A stretch of 64,000 bases of DNA from the NCBI GenBank assembly GCA_016706365.1, contig JADJJU010000001.1, forward strand, positions 266,001 through 330,000, read 5' to 3'. Positions 35,698-44,822 of the stretch are shown here, in pieces. The position numbers and the translations under genes are program-made. Below the pieces are notes generated by a model that saw nothing but the letters and a program-made list of their open reading frames with translations, was not told the DNA's origin and did no database searches. The DNA is from Saprospiraceae bacterium (GTDB taxonomy: Bacteria; Bacteroidota; Bacteroidia; Chitinophagales; Saprospiraceae). The stretch's first letter is position 1. Every line of letters starts with the position of its first letter.

Positions 35698-36156
35698 TTA
35701 AAAGTTTCCTTTTTTATTCAGATGAATTCCTAATTCCGGATGATCTTTCCACAACTGATCAAGCATATTTCCACTTTCTACAAAACGAATTTTATCGCCA
35801 AACAATCCCGGAGCTTTTAAAAATATTACAGTTGTAAATGAAAAGAAACCTGAACTTCTCTTAACATGGCTGATATCTTTGAACGGATATCTGCTCGCTT
35901 TCAGATAATCGGTAACATATAAATATTCTGAATCCATGTCTACTCTCTTCCACTGCCAGCAGGTGAAGTACATAAGTACGAGTCCTGAGAAATAATAAAC
36001 TAGCAGGCCTGCCCTGAACCAAATATTATTCAAAGGAAAGGAATCTTTGTGAATAGTAAAGAAAGTCACAAAAATCAGAATACCCAGAAATACAATCCAA
36101 AATGTGGGCACAAAAATCCTGAATATCAAAGTTACATTGCTTGAAAGTCTTTGCAT
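35698..36156 (-). CDS. Small two-helix membrane protein with a PH-like soluble part
   Basis: 152 residues. Two hydrophobic segments (FVPTFWIVFLGILIFVTFF and AGLLVYYFSGLVLMYFTCW) are followed by a ~75-residue soluble domain with strands (RVDMDSEYLYVTDYLKASRYPFKDISHV... TTVIFLKAPGLFGDKIRFV), like bacterial PH domains. Starts 4 bases after tatC and likely shares its transcript. Function unknown. Confidence 0.7.
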   Translation of the reverse strand: MQRLSSNVTLIFRIFVPTFWIVFLGILIFVTFFTIHKDSFPLNNIWFRAGLLVYYFSGLVLMYFTCWQWKRVDMDSEYLYVTDYLKASRYPFKDISHVKRSSGFFSFTTVIFLKAPGLFGDKIRFVESGNMLDQLWKDHPELGIHLNKKGNF

Positions 36157-36159
36157 TGA

Positions 36160-36999
36160 TTAATCTTCTATGTTTGATTTCAGATAATGCTTTTCTGCAC
36201 GGGCAGAAACCACAATACTCAATTCATATAAGCCATAAAGAGGAATGGTTACGATCAGTAAAGTAATCGCATCGGTTGTAGGAGTAATAATTGCCGAAAC
36301 TAACAGAATAACAACAAAAGCCATTTTTCTAGATTTCTTCATGAGTCCGGGACTGACAAGTCCTACCCTTGAAAGAAAATATATGACTATCGGCATCTCA
36401 AAAACCAAACCCAAAGGGATAGTAAACATGGCCATATAATTGACATAACTCGATAATGTAGGAGTCGCCTGTATATCACCTAATTCATATCCTGCCAGAA
36501 AGGATATAGAAAATGGGGCAATTATATAATATCCAAACAGGACCCCGGAAAGAAATAATAGTGAACAGATAAAAACTACACCGGTAGCTGCTTTTGTTCT
36601 TTTTCATAAAGTGCAGGTTTAATAAATCGCCATATCTCCCAAAAAAATGTATGGAAAGGATAGTACAAATCCTAAAATAAAGGAGGATTTAAAATGAACC
36701 ATAAATTTCTCAGCAAGGTCCCTTGTAATAATCTGGAATGCAGGTGGTTGAAAACAAATTGCATCTGAAATGGAACAAAAAACCCGATAGGTAATAAAAT
36801 CAGGATTTCTTGGCCCAAAAAGGATAACATTAAATACAAAATCCTTGGCCAGAAATGTTCCAATAGCAATTACTGCAATCGCAATCACAGACCTTACTAA
36901 ATGCCAGCGCAAGGCCTCGAGATGGTCTAAAAAAGTCATTTCTCCGGATAGCCCCCGCTTTTTTGGCGGTTTATCTACATCTACCTGGTCAAGTGCCAT
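36160..36999 (-). pseudogene. tatC: Twin-arginine translocase subunit TatC, interrupted by a one-base frameshift
   Basis: Two frames together give the six-helix receptor of the Tat pathway, which exports folded proteins. The first part reads GEMTFLDHLEALRWHLVRSV (the TatC signature with the Glu in FLDHLEELR-like context) to FSFPYIF. The second resumes with WEIWRFIKPALYEKEQK, reads six-helix sequence, and ends at 36160. The break is the A7 run at 36641-36647 (T7 on the coding strand); one T fewer restores FPYIFWEIWRFIKPALYEKE, a strongly conserved TatC segment. Start ATG 36999 gives MALDQVDVDKPP. tatA/tatB are not in the window. Probably functional. Confidence 0.85.
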
Positions 37000-37196
37000 G
37001 CTCTTATACTTTTTGAAAAGCCAAATGTACAAAAACGATTAGGTATTGACCCGGGAAATATCATTTCTCATAGAAAACCTGACAAGGATATGGCTTTTAG
37101 AACTTCCTTCAGAGCTAACTCCACTCATGTCTTACCTCAGCTCACATGAGTTATGTCAAATATGTTTACTTTAGCGGCTTATGAATACCTTAAAAT

Positions 37197-38117
37197 ATGT
37201 ATGAAATTGTCTTAAATCTTTTACTATTTGCAGTAAGTTTAGCTGTGTTACTCAAGGCTTCCGACTGGTTCATATATGGTGCTGAGAGAATTGGCCTATC
37301 TTTTGGAGTAGCACCTTTTATCATAGGGGTTACTATTATTGCCTTTGGAACCTCGCTTCCGGAATTAGCTACCTCCATTGCCTCCGTGCTGGATGGTAAA
37401 TCAGAAATAGTAATAGGAAATATTGTAGGAAGTAATATTACAAACATTGCACTGGTGATAGGGGTCGTAGCAGTAATTGGCAAAGAAATTAAAATTGAAA
37501 ATGATATCATGAATATTGATATGCCAAAATTATTGGCATCAGCATTATTGCTATGGTTTATCTTACAAGATCTTCAGGTCACCCTGATGGAGGCAATAAT
37601 TTGCATTGCAGGAATAGTCATTTTCGTACTCTACACTGTCAGCGTTGACAGAGAGATAGATAAAGACTTGCTTCCAATTGCCACATGGAAAGATTATGCA
37701 TACCTGATCGGAGGTGGGGTTCTGGTATATTTCAGTGCAGGGTATACAATTGACTTCGTGAGCGCCTTTGCAATAGCAGTGGGCTTGCCGCTTAAAATAG
37801 TTGGACTTTCATTGGTCGCACTTGGTACCTCTTTGCCGGAATTAATCGTAAGTGTTCAGGCGGCCAGAAAAGGAAAGACAGGAATTGCAATAGGAAATGT
37901 TTTAGGCTCAAATGTTTTCAATTCATTTTTTGTACTGGCAATCCCCTCCTTCTTTGGGCCACTTACAATCCCTCCTGATACGCTCACATTTAGTTTGCCC
38001 ATGATGTTGGGCCTTACTCTACTTTTTGCATTTATGTGCGTTACCAGACGTATTTCTCGTTGGGAAGGTTTAATTTTGCTTCTGATCTACGTATATTTTA
38101 TCAGCGAACTATTTTAA
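37197..38117 (+). CDS. yrbG: CaCA-family Na+/Ca2+ exchanger (YrbG-like)
   Basis: An inner-membrane antiporter of 306 residues with ten helices in two inverted halves. Both alpha repeats are clear: FGTSLPELATSIAS with GNIVGSNITNIALVIG in the first half, and ALGTSLPELIVSVQAARKGKTGIAIGNVLGSNVFNSF in the second. It exchanges Ca2+ for Na+ or H+; the exact ions are unproven. Start of a co-directional run with the YbaB gene 12 bases on. Confidence 0.9.
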   Translation: MYEIVLNLLLFAVSLAVLLKASDWFIYGAERIGLSFGVAPFIIGVTIIAFGTSLPELATSIASVLDGKSEIVIGNIVGSNITNIALVIGVVAVIGKEIKIENDIMNIDMPKLLASALLLWFILQDLQVTLMEAIICIAGIVIFVLYTVSVDREIDKDLLPIATWKDYAYLIGGGVLVYFSAGYTIDFVSAFAIAVGLPLKIVGLSLVALGTSLPELIVSVQAARKGKTGIAIGNVLGSNVFNSFFVLAIPSFFGPLTIPPDTLTFSLPMMLGLTLLFAFMCVTRRISRWEGLILLLIYVYFISELF

Positions 38118-38129
38118 AAGCAACACCTT

Positions 38130-38447
38130 ATGTTTGGAGATTTGTTAGGAAACATGGAAGAGAGACAAGCGGAAATGAAAAAGAAGCTTGCTACCATTAT
38201 AGTTGAGGCTTCATCTGGTGATGGTGTCGTCAAGGTCTCAGCTAGTGCTGCCCGACAGTTGACAAACATTCAATTTGATCCGGAATTTCTAAAAACCGCT
38301 GATCAGGAAGAAATTGAAGACCTGATTCTGGTTGCCGTGAATGAGGTCATGGAATTAGCTGCAGCAAAAGAAGCTGAAGAAGCTCAAAATATGCTAAAAG
38401 ATATGCTCCCACCGGGACTCGGTGATATGGGTGGCATGTTTTCATAA
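38130..38447 (+). CDS. YbaB/EbfC-family nucleoid-associated protein
   Basis: 105 residues. A small DNA-binding protein of the family whose dimer grips DNA with two helices. Sequence pattern: MFGDLLGNMEERQAEMKKKLATIIVEASSGDGVVKVSASAARQLTNI, an acidic middle, and the terminal Met/Gly-rich tail PPGLGDMGGMF. Usually placed near dnaX/recR; here it follows a cation exchanger. Confidence 0.85.
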   Translation: MFGDLLGNMEERQAEMKKKLATIIVEASSGDGVVKVSASAARQLTNIQFDPEFLKTADQEEIEDLILVAVNEVMELAAAKEAEEAQNMLKDMLPPGLGDMGGMFS

Positions 38448-38536
38448 AATTTCTTATATTAATTTTACGTTCATGATCTGGAGCAGAGAATTTCTGTCTC
38501 TTGTACATTGTCGTCTTTCATTTCAAATAGTATTTC

Positions 38537-39748
38537 ATGAAGCATTTCGGATCCATTCTCCTCTTGCTGACAATTGTTTCTACTGCGTCCTTTGCGCAGA
38601 CGGATCTTGCAGGTAGAATAAATTTTGACAATTGTATTATATCTGATCCTTCAGGTAATATTGATTCTCTAATTGCCGGATCTGCTGCAGTGTGTGATTG
38701 TGGGCTCCAGGGAGACGCACTGTTTTTCAATGGCAACGATCAGTTTTTAAGGGTCCAGGATTCAACACTGAACTTTTTATTTTCCAGATTACCTTTTGCA
38801 ATAAGTTTTTATTTTAAGCCCGGGACTGGTACAGGGCTTATGCCATTATTTTCAAAGAAAGAAGATTGTCTGGGTCAGGTGGGATTCTATATGAAATACA
38901 ATGGCGCAACTCAGCAAATCATAACAGAGTTCTCGGAGTCAGGAGCCAACCGGGTATTGATTACCCAGGCAATTGATACCGACAGATGCTGGCAACATGT
39001 AGTTATTATGAGAGGCGGTACCACGGTTCGACTATATATAAATGGCACACTGCGGGAAGAAAATCGAAGCGGTCAGACCATCAATCTGGCGAATAACAGA
39101 GAATTGGAAATAGGAACAGGACCTTGTGTAGGAAGTACAGATGTTCGATTCAACGGTCATATGGAAGATATTCGTTTTTTCAGCAGAGACCTTACAATAT
39201 TAGAAGTACAGGATTTATTCATCAGGCACGACAAAGTCAACAATAGAGACACTACCATTTACCTGGGAAATTCCGTTACAGTTCGCCCGGAGCCCAACTG
39301 TGCAAATGCCTATATTTGGTTTCCTCAAAATGGAGTCAGCAATCCTAATATTGCGGATCCGGTCATCACCCCGGATACAAGCACCACCTACTTTGTCAAT
39401 TTCAACTATGGAACTTGTCTTTCAAGAGACACCCTCAGAGTCACTGTGATTGATCCTTCCCAGCTTGATTGCAATATTCTTCCTATGCCCACAGCGTTTA
39501 CACCTAATGGGGATAACCTCAATGAAGTCTATGGAATCAGTAATCCTTTTTCCTTCGAAGAATTAATTGCATTCGAAATTTTCGACCGTAATGGTTCAAA
39601 ATTGTTTTCGACATCCAATGCATTTGATAACTGGGACGGTCAGTTTCATGGCGATCCCATGCCCAATAGTGCTTACTTATTTCTTATAAAATACAGATGT
39701 AAGGGTGAGGAAATAATCAAGAAGGGAAGTTTTCATTTACTTCGGTAG
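38537..39748 (+). CDS. LamG-like protein with type B T9SS C-terminal domain (gliding motility-associated type)
   Basis: 403 residues. Signal peptide MKHFGSILLLLTIVSTASFAQ. Residues ~25-225 form a concanavalin/LamG-like jelly roll (GDALFFNGNDQFLRVQDSTLNFLFSRLPFAISFYFKPG ... CWQHVVIMRGGTTVRLYINGTLREENRSG ... FNGHMEDIRFFSRDL). A short Ig-like segment follows, and then the type B sorting domain from ~315 (MPTAFTPNGDNLNEVYGI ... NWDGQFHGDPMPNSAYLFLIKY). Secreted by the T9SS; probably binds glycans or cell-surface material. One base upstream of the GHMP kinase start. Confidence 0.88.
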   Translation: MKHFGSILLLLTIVSTASFAQTDLAGRINFDNCIISDPSGNIDSLIAGSAAVCDCGLQGDALFFNGNDQFLRVQDSTLNFLFSRLPFAISFYFKPGTGTGLMPLFSKKEDCLGQVGFYMKYNGATQQIITEFSESGANRVLITQAIDTDRCWQHVVIMRGGTTVRLYINGTLREENRSGQTINLANNRELEIGTGPCVGSTDVRFNGHMEDIRFFSRDLTILEVQDLFIRHDKVNNRDTTIYLGNSVTVRPEPNCANAYIWFPQNGVSNPNIADPVITPDTSTTYFVNFNYGTCLSRDTLRVTVIDPSQLDCNILPMPTAFTPNGDNLNEVYGISNPFSFEELIAFEIFDRNGSKLFSTSNAFDNWDGQFHGDPMPNSAYLFLIKYRCKGEEIIKKGSFHLLR

Positions 39749-40690
39749 ATGTTTAATACTATGTCCGAATTAAGCACTGGCAAAGAAAAAATTTATGGAA
39801 AAATATTGCTTTTCGGAGAATATACCATCCTATTAGAAGGCAATGCACTGGCAATTCCACTTCAGAATAATTCATTTAGCGGGGTTCTGAATCTAGAAAA
39901 ACCGGAAAAACAAAATCCTGTTTGGAAGGAATGGCTGAAGTACCTGCAAAACCTCAGGTATTCACAATTAAATGAACTTGCCTTTGATTGGCATAATTTT
40001 GAAAGAGATATAGATGCAGGGTTAAACTTTGAATCCGCTCTTCCCATCGGGTATGGTCTGGGCAGTTCAGGTGCATTAACAGCTGCTGTTTTTAAAAAAT
40101 ATATTTCAAAAAATCAATTGGATATATTGAACTCCGATTTGAATAAACTGCAGAAAACGCTGGGCATATTTGAATCATTTTTTCATGGCAGCAGCTCAGG
40201 TCTTGACCCACTTGTCTCTCTGCTAAATGTTCCTATCCAAATTACAGGGTCAAACACATCATTACTTCCAAAACTGAAACATGAAAGTAGTCGATATTGG
40301 TTTATAGTTGATTCCGGTCTTCCAAGACAAACAAGTCTGCTGGTAAATAAATTCAGAAAGAAATTAGATACAGATCCAGATTTTGAGAAAAAAATGCAGG
40401 AACTCAAAAATGTAAATAACGGGACTATTCAGAATTTTCTTGAACATAAAACTGGGCAATTGAAAGTTGGAATCCGGAATATTTCCAGTATCCAATTCAC
40501 GGATATGGAATGGCTGATTCCTGAAACTATTAAATCAAGCTGGGAGAAGGGGCTGGAATCCAATAGATTCTATTTCAAATTGTGTGGAGCCGGAGGCGGA
40601 GGCTTTTTTCTGGTTTATATTCCTGAGAAGGAAGATCAGCTAATACTAAGTCAGACATTAGGTATAATGAATTTAGTACCATCTGAATAA
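39749..40690 (+). CDS. GHMP-family kinase (GYDIA/mevalonate-kinase-like)
   Basis: 313 residues. GHMP motifs in order: KILLFGEYTILLEGNALAIPL, the ATP-binding PIGYGLGSSGALTAAVF (~95-111), HGSSSGLDPLVSLL and KLCGAGGGGFFLVY. Bacteroidota carry this group beside mevalonate-pathway genes in some genomes, where it is considered a mevalonate-type kinase. The substrate is not proven. No other isoprenoid genes are in the window. ATG 39749 directly follows the stop of the T9SS gene; ATG 39761 is an alternative. Confidence 0.8.
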   Translation: MFNTMSELSTGKEKIYGKILLFGEYTILLEGNALAIPLQNNSFSGVLNLEKPEKQNPVWKEWLKYLQNLRYSQLNELAFDWHNFERDIDAGLNFESALPIGYGLGSSGALTAAVFKKYISKNQLDILNSDLNKLQKTLGIFESFFHGSSSGLDPLVSLLNVPIQITGSNTSLLPKLKHESSRYWFIVDSGLPRQTSLLVNKFRKKLDTDPDFEKKMQELKNVNNGTIQNFLEHKTGQLKVGIRNISSIQFTDMEWLIPETIKSSWEKGLESNRFYFKLCGAGGGGFFLVYIPEKEDQLILSQTLGIMNLVPSE

Positions 40691-40715
40691 GAAGGAAAGT
40701 CATTATAAATCAGAA

Positions 40716-41270
40716 CTAACTTTTTTTGCAAACAAGCACCCAGGCTGGAGGAATGTTGATAGGGACAAAGTGCATATCACAATTTCCAAAAACTTTTAGA
40801 TATCGTTTTTTCTCCATCATATTATAGTGCATCTGAATGTATAATCCATTCGAAATTAAAATATCACGTGCATTTTTTATAATGGATGTAGCTAATTCTG
40901 GCGGTAAAACAACGAAAGGAAGTGCTGAAACTACATAATTGACTTCATGTACTCCATGAGCGTGCATTTCCGGAATCAGATTTTCTGCTGAATAGGGCAT
41001 TAAATGAAATCTTGGATCCTTTATCTTTTTTAGCTGCTCACAAAACTGCTCATTTATTTCAAAGGAATATAAGCGCCCATGCTTGCCTAATCTCTTCAAA
41101 ATATGTTTTGTGATCCTGCCGTCTCCCGCGCCTAATTCTACCACCACTGCGTCAGATTGAGCTGGAATCTGTTCACTCATTTTCTGACAGAGAAACCTGG
41201 AGCTTTGGACAACGGTGCCAGTAGTCTTCAGGTTTTTTATGCTTTCAGTAAAGAATTGAAAATGGTTCAT
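40716..41270 (-). CDS. SAM-dependent methyltransferase (PmtA-like phospholipid N-methyltransferase)
   Basis: 184 residues. Class I methyltransferase with motif I VVELGAGDGRITKHIL. The N-terminal FFTESIKNLKTTGTVVQSSRFLCQKM resembles the pattern before motif I in rhizobial-type PmtA enzymes, which methylate phosphatidylethanolamine toward phosphatidylcholine. Later parts: VNYVVSALPFVVLPPELA and YIQMHYN. A role on phospholipid is inferred from this similarity only. Last gene of a minus-strand run behind the OmpA-family gene (11-base gap). Confidence 0.7.
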   Translation of the reverse strand: MNHFQFFTESIKNLKTTGTVVQSSRFLCQKMSEQIPAQSDAVVVELGAGDGRITKHILKRLGKHGRLYSFEINEQFCEQLKKIKDPRFHLMPYSAENLIPEMHAHGVHEVNYVVSALPFVVLPPELATSIIKNARDILISNGLYIQMHYNMMEKKRYLKVFGNCDMHFVPINIPPAWVLVCKKS

Positions 41271-41281
41271 GCAAAAATTAT

Positions 41282-43456
41282 CTAATCAGTAAGGCGTGTG
41301 TAGTTCTTTAAATCAGGATATTTTTCCAGCAATTCAGGTACAATATCACCTCGTTGCAATCTAATCCCATCCAGATAAGGGACAATAAAGGCATCATTAA
41401 AACCATCATTTCTGGCTTGAGTCCTTATGTTAATTGCCTCAGAAGTTCTTTTCACCAATCCTATCGAATATTGCATAAATTGATTTGTGCCCCTCCATTC
41501 AATACTTCCATCAGTATATTTCTCCATCAGGTCTCCTGCATACATTTGTCTCAATGATGCAAACTGGACTTTATAGGTGACTCCTCTCAATTTTTTGATG
41601 TAATCATACCCGGTATTGTCCCGCATTGTTTGACTGACTTCAGGAAAATCATATTTTAAATCAAAATTAGGATCCTCTCCATGAATAACAATTTCAATCC
41701 TTTGGTTCAAAGATTGGGCTGAAGGATTTGGAAGGCCATCAAGATTTACCAGAGCTATAGGATATTGATTTCCCAATCCTTTCAAGATCATTTTTTCTTT
41801 TGAGACCCCTTTCGAAACAAGATAGTCCCCATATTTATTAGCTTCCTGAAGAGAATTATAGAGCAGAAATGTTTTTGTACCTGAATCAAATACATGACCT
41901 CTGATTTCAATTTGCAAATGAGGAAAACGGATCAACACTTCAGCAATTTCATTTAACTTTATTTGATGTGCAGAAGAGATTCCCAAATCTGCATCCCGTA
42001 TAAAAAATGGTTCTATTATCAAAGACATTTTCTCAGCTAAGCCTGAATTAACCGGATCTACCGGTAGCTCAGTTTTCTCTTTTTCACGCTGATTTTGTAA
42101 CAACTGTTCTCTATATGCCGGCACATGCGTGAATGCTACAGGAAATGATGCATTAAATTGTGCTTCTTCACGATTGCGTAAGTGCCCAATATAAATATCC
42201 TTTCCTCCAAGTCCTCCTTTTCTATTAGAACTTAAATATGCCTTGGTTCCATCCTGTGCAACTCTGAAATCAATATCATCCATCGGAGAATTGACCGGTG
42301 GAGCAAGGTTAATGGGTTCAGACCATGAAGTATCCGCATCCTTGTATATTGACTTAAAAACATCAAACCCACCGAGGCTTTTTCCACTATTACTACTGAA
42401 ATATATGGTCCTGCCATCTCTGCACAAAAAAGGTGAAACTTCATCAAATGCAGAATTTAAAGTGGCGCCGAGATTCCTTGGTGTAGCCCATTCATCTCCC
42501 TTCTTTTCACTCACATATAAATCAAAACCTCCATATCCGCCGGTTCTGCGACTAGAAAATATAAGAATACTATCATTAAATAGTTGAAGATCCCTATCCC
42601 CCCGTTCCGTTATTGCCGGAGAATTTTGCCAATAAGCCACTGCTTTATCCGGAGCTCTGAATTCCTGAAAGGTATCAACCATCATTTTTCCAAACTTATC
42701 AGATTCACCTCTGAGAAATAGCATAACTGAGCCATTAAAATTAAAATCCTGGAGAATCTCATTTGCTTCTGTATTCAGGTGCTCTGGAAGGTATCCGGAG
42801 TTTTTAAAAGAACCTCTCTCAAGAGTTGAGCTAAGCATCATGAATGCAGTCTTCCCATTCTGGATCGGACGATCACTACTGTAATAAATTTTTTCTGTGT
42901 TGTTTGGGCTGACTATTGGTCTCCTATCTTCCCCTTTGAAATTTATAAATTCTCCGAGATTTTCAACCACTGCGATTTTCTCGGCATATTGTAGCTGAAC
43001 TCCCTGATAACAGCGGAGGACTTCGTTTGACACTGCATTTCTTCTCGGATCCTTCGTTTTAGCAACTCTTAAAAAATGCTTATAAGCAGCGGCTGCTTCC
43101 TTATACTGCTGATCTGCATGGAATATCTTTGCTTGAAGCAACACTATATCAGGTTGCTCCTTTTTCTGTATAGATCTAATGTAATTGAGCCTTCCGGCTG
43201 CAGAGCTGTATTGTTCGAGCTCGAACTCCACTTTTACCATCTCCAATTGTACTTTCCAATCGCCAGGTTTCCTGTCAATATATTGCTGATAAAGTTGGGA
43301 GGCTTCAATATACTTTTTCTGCCTTGCCAGCACTTCAGCCTGAGATTTAAGAGACGATAAGGAGGATTGGGCTACAACAGTTTGTTGACCCAGTGATAAG
43401 CTCAGAAGGAATATTACTAACCCCATAAGGCTTCGTGATGGGTGGGTATTCCTCAT
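41282..43456 (-). CDS. OmpA-family envelope protein with TPR, PD40 propeller and SPOR-like C-terminus
   Basis: 724 residues with a signal peptide (SLMGLVIFLLSLSLGQQTVVAQ). Residues ~30-135 are TPR-like (KKYIEASQLYQQYIDRKPGDWKVQLEMVKVEFEL). Next come four or five PD40/WD40-like propeller blades with the typical IYYSSDRP, ILIFSSRRTGGYGGFDLYVSEK, IYFSSNSGKSLGGFDVFKS and AYLSSNRKGGLGGKDIYIG. Then an OmpA C-like domain (LQIEIRGHVFDSGTKTFLLYNSLQEANKYGDYLVSKGVSKEKMILKGLG...SLNQRIEIVI), and a C-terminal ~110 residues resembling SPOR (VTYKVQFASLRQMYAGD). It probably binds peptidoglycan through the OmpA and SPOR parts. The layout recalls PorE of the T9SS, but no lipobox Cys is present. Confidence 0.85.
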   Translation of the reverse strand: MRNTHPSRSLMGLVIFLLSLSLGQQTVVAQSSLSSLKSQAEVLARQKKYIEASQLYQQYIDRKPGDWKVQLEMVKVEFELEQYSSAAGRLNYIRSIQKKEQPDIVLLQAKIFHADQQYKEAAAAYKHFLRVAKTKDPRRNAVSNEVLRCYQGVQLQYAEKIAVVENLGEFINFKGEDRRPIVSPNNTEKIYYSSDRPIQNGKTAFMMLSSTLERGSFKNSGYLPEHLNTEANEILQDFNFNGSVMLFLRGESDKFGKMMVDTFQEFRAPDKAVAYWQNSPAITERGDRDLQLFNDSILIFSSRRTGGYGGFDLYVSEKKGDEWATPRNLGATLNSAFDEVSPFLCRDGRTIYFSSNSGKSLGGFDVFKSIYKDADTSWSEPINLAPPVNSPMDDIDFRVAQDGTKAYLSSNRKGGLGGKDIYIGHLRNREEAQFNASFPVAFTHVPAYREQLLQNQREKEKTELPVDPVNSGLAEKMSLIIEPFFIRDADLGISSAHQIKLNEIAEVLIRFPHLQIEIRGHVFDSGTKTFLLYNSLQEANKYGDYLVSKGVSKEKMILKGLGNQYPIALVNLDGLPNPSAQSLNQRIEIVIHGEDPNFDLKYDFPEVSQTMRDNTGYDYIKKLRGVTYKVQFASLRQMYAGDLMEKYTDGSIEWRGTNQFMQYSIGLVKRTSEAINIRTQARNDGFNDAFIVPYLDGIRLQRGDIVPELLEKYPDLKNYTRLTD

Positions 43457-43465
43457 TTTTATATG

Positions 43466-44797
43466 TTATATACCTTGATTGAAATCAAATCTCTCCAGAT
43501 AGTCTGACACCCGCTTCAGGAATGAGCCCCCTAATGATCCATCCACTACTCTGTGATCATATGACAGAGATAGAAACATCATCTGTCTGATTGCAATCAC
43601 ATCTCCAAATTCCGTCTCTAAAACAGCAGGTTTTTTGCGAATCGCACCTGCGGCCATGATTGCTACCTGAGGCTGATTGATGATGGGCGTACCCATTACG
43701 TTTCCAAAAGTGCCAACATTTGTCAATGTGAATGTACCATCCTGGATTTCTTCAGGCTTTAATTTATTGTCTCTCGCTCTGTTCGCAAGATCGTTAACTG
43801 CAGTTGTCAATCCAAGCAGGTTCAGATTATTGGCATTTTTGATGACAGGAACTATCAGATTGCCTGAAGGCAAGGCAGCTGCCATACCAATATTGATATT
43901 CTTTTTCCTGATAATCTGATTTCCTTCAACTGAAATATTAATCATTGGAAAATCTGCAATCGCTTTTGCAACCGCTTCAATAAATATTGGTGTGAATGTT
44001 ATTTTTTGCTGGTACTTCTTTTCAAATGCGGATTTGACTTTATTTCTCCACTCCACCATGGCTGTTACATCTACTTCAACAAATGAGGTAACATGAGGAG
44101 ATGTATGCTTGCTCCTTACCATGTGATCAGCAATCAGCCGGCGCATTCTATCCATTTCTATGATCTCAACATCTCCACTCATGGATGAAGAAGAAGACCG
44201 CACAGCCGGTTCATTAGCAACAGATTTTTGAGCAGATTCCGCAGCGGTAGAGACAATTGCGGGCTCATTGCGGGTCGCTACGTATTCTAAAACATCCTTT
44301 TTAGTCACTCTGCCTCCAAGACCTGAACCTTCGATTGCACCAAGCTCAGAAGAAGTAATATTTTGATCTTTGGCAATATTGCGTACCAGGGGAGAATAAA
44401 ATTTGCTCCCTCCATTAGAAGGTAACAACTCCGCGGTAGAGACAGTGCTGGTTACAGGAGCCTTAACCTGGATAACTTGTACTGGCTCGGTTTGAGGAAC
44501 TGCAGAAGAAGTTGCCGGAGAGGAAACAACCGGGGACTCAGAAATACTGGCATTTACATCCGTCTCGATCAATGCAATAACCTTTCCAATTTCTACCACT
44601 TCATCCTCCTTAAATAATATTTTACTGATTTTTCCTGCCACAGGTGAAGGAATCTCGGTATCAACTTTATCCGTAGCAATTTCAAGGATGGTTTCATCCA
44701 GAGCTACCATATCACCAGCTTTTTTTACCCATTTAAGGATAGTTGCCTCCATGATACTTTCTCCCATTTTGGGCATAATCAATTCCACTTGAGCCAT
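43466..44797 (-). CDS. 2-oxo acid dehydrogenase complex E2 (dihydrolipoamide acyltransferase)
   Basis: 443 residues. N-terminal lipoyl domain with the lipoylated Lys in EIATDKVDTEIPSP (~residue 43), a Ser/Pro/Val-rich linker, a peripheral subunit-binding domain (FYSPLVRNIAKDQNITSSELGAIEGSGLGGRVTKKDVLEY, ~133-172), and a C-terminal catalytic domain from ~215 ending with SYDHRVVDG, where His and Asp are the active-site residues. It transfers acyl groups to CoA. Whether it serves pyruvate, 2-oxoglutarate or branched-chain oxo acids is not decidable here, since E1 and E3 are absent. 9 bases upstream of the OmpA-family gene. Confidence 0.9.
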   Translation of the reverse strand: MAQVELIMPKMGESIMEATILKWVKKAGDMVALDETILEIATDKVDTEIPSPVAGKISKILFKEDEVVEIGKVIALIETDVNASISESPVVSSPATSSAVPQTEPVQVIQVKAPVTSTVSTAELLPSNGGSKFYSPLVRNIAKDQNITSSELGAIEGSGLGGRVTKKDVLEYVATRNEPAIVSTAAESAQKSVANEPAVRSSSSSMSGDVEIIEMDRMRRLIADHMVRSKHTSPHVTSFVEVDVTAMVEWRNKVKSAFEKKYQQKITFTPIFIEAVAKAIADFPMINISVEGNQIIRKKNINIGMAAALPSGNLIVPVIKNANNLNLLGLTTAVNDLANRARDNKLKPEEIQDGTFTLTNVGTFGNVMGTPIINQPQVAIMAAGAIRKKPAVLETEFGDVIAIRQMMFLSLSYDHRVVDGSLGGSFLKRVSDYLERFDFNQGI

Positions 44798-44822
44798 GTA
44801 CTTATCTTTTTGCGTGGCAAAA

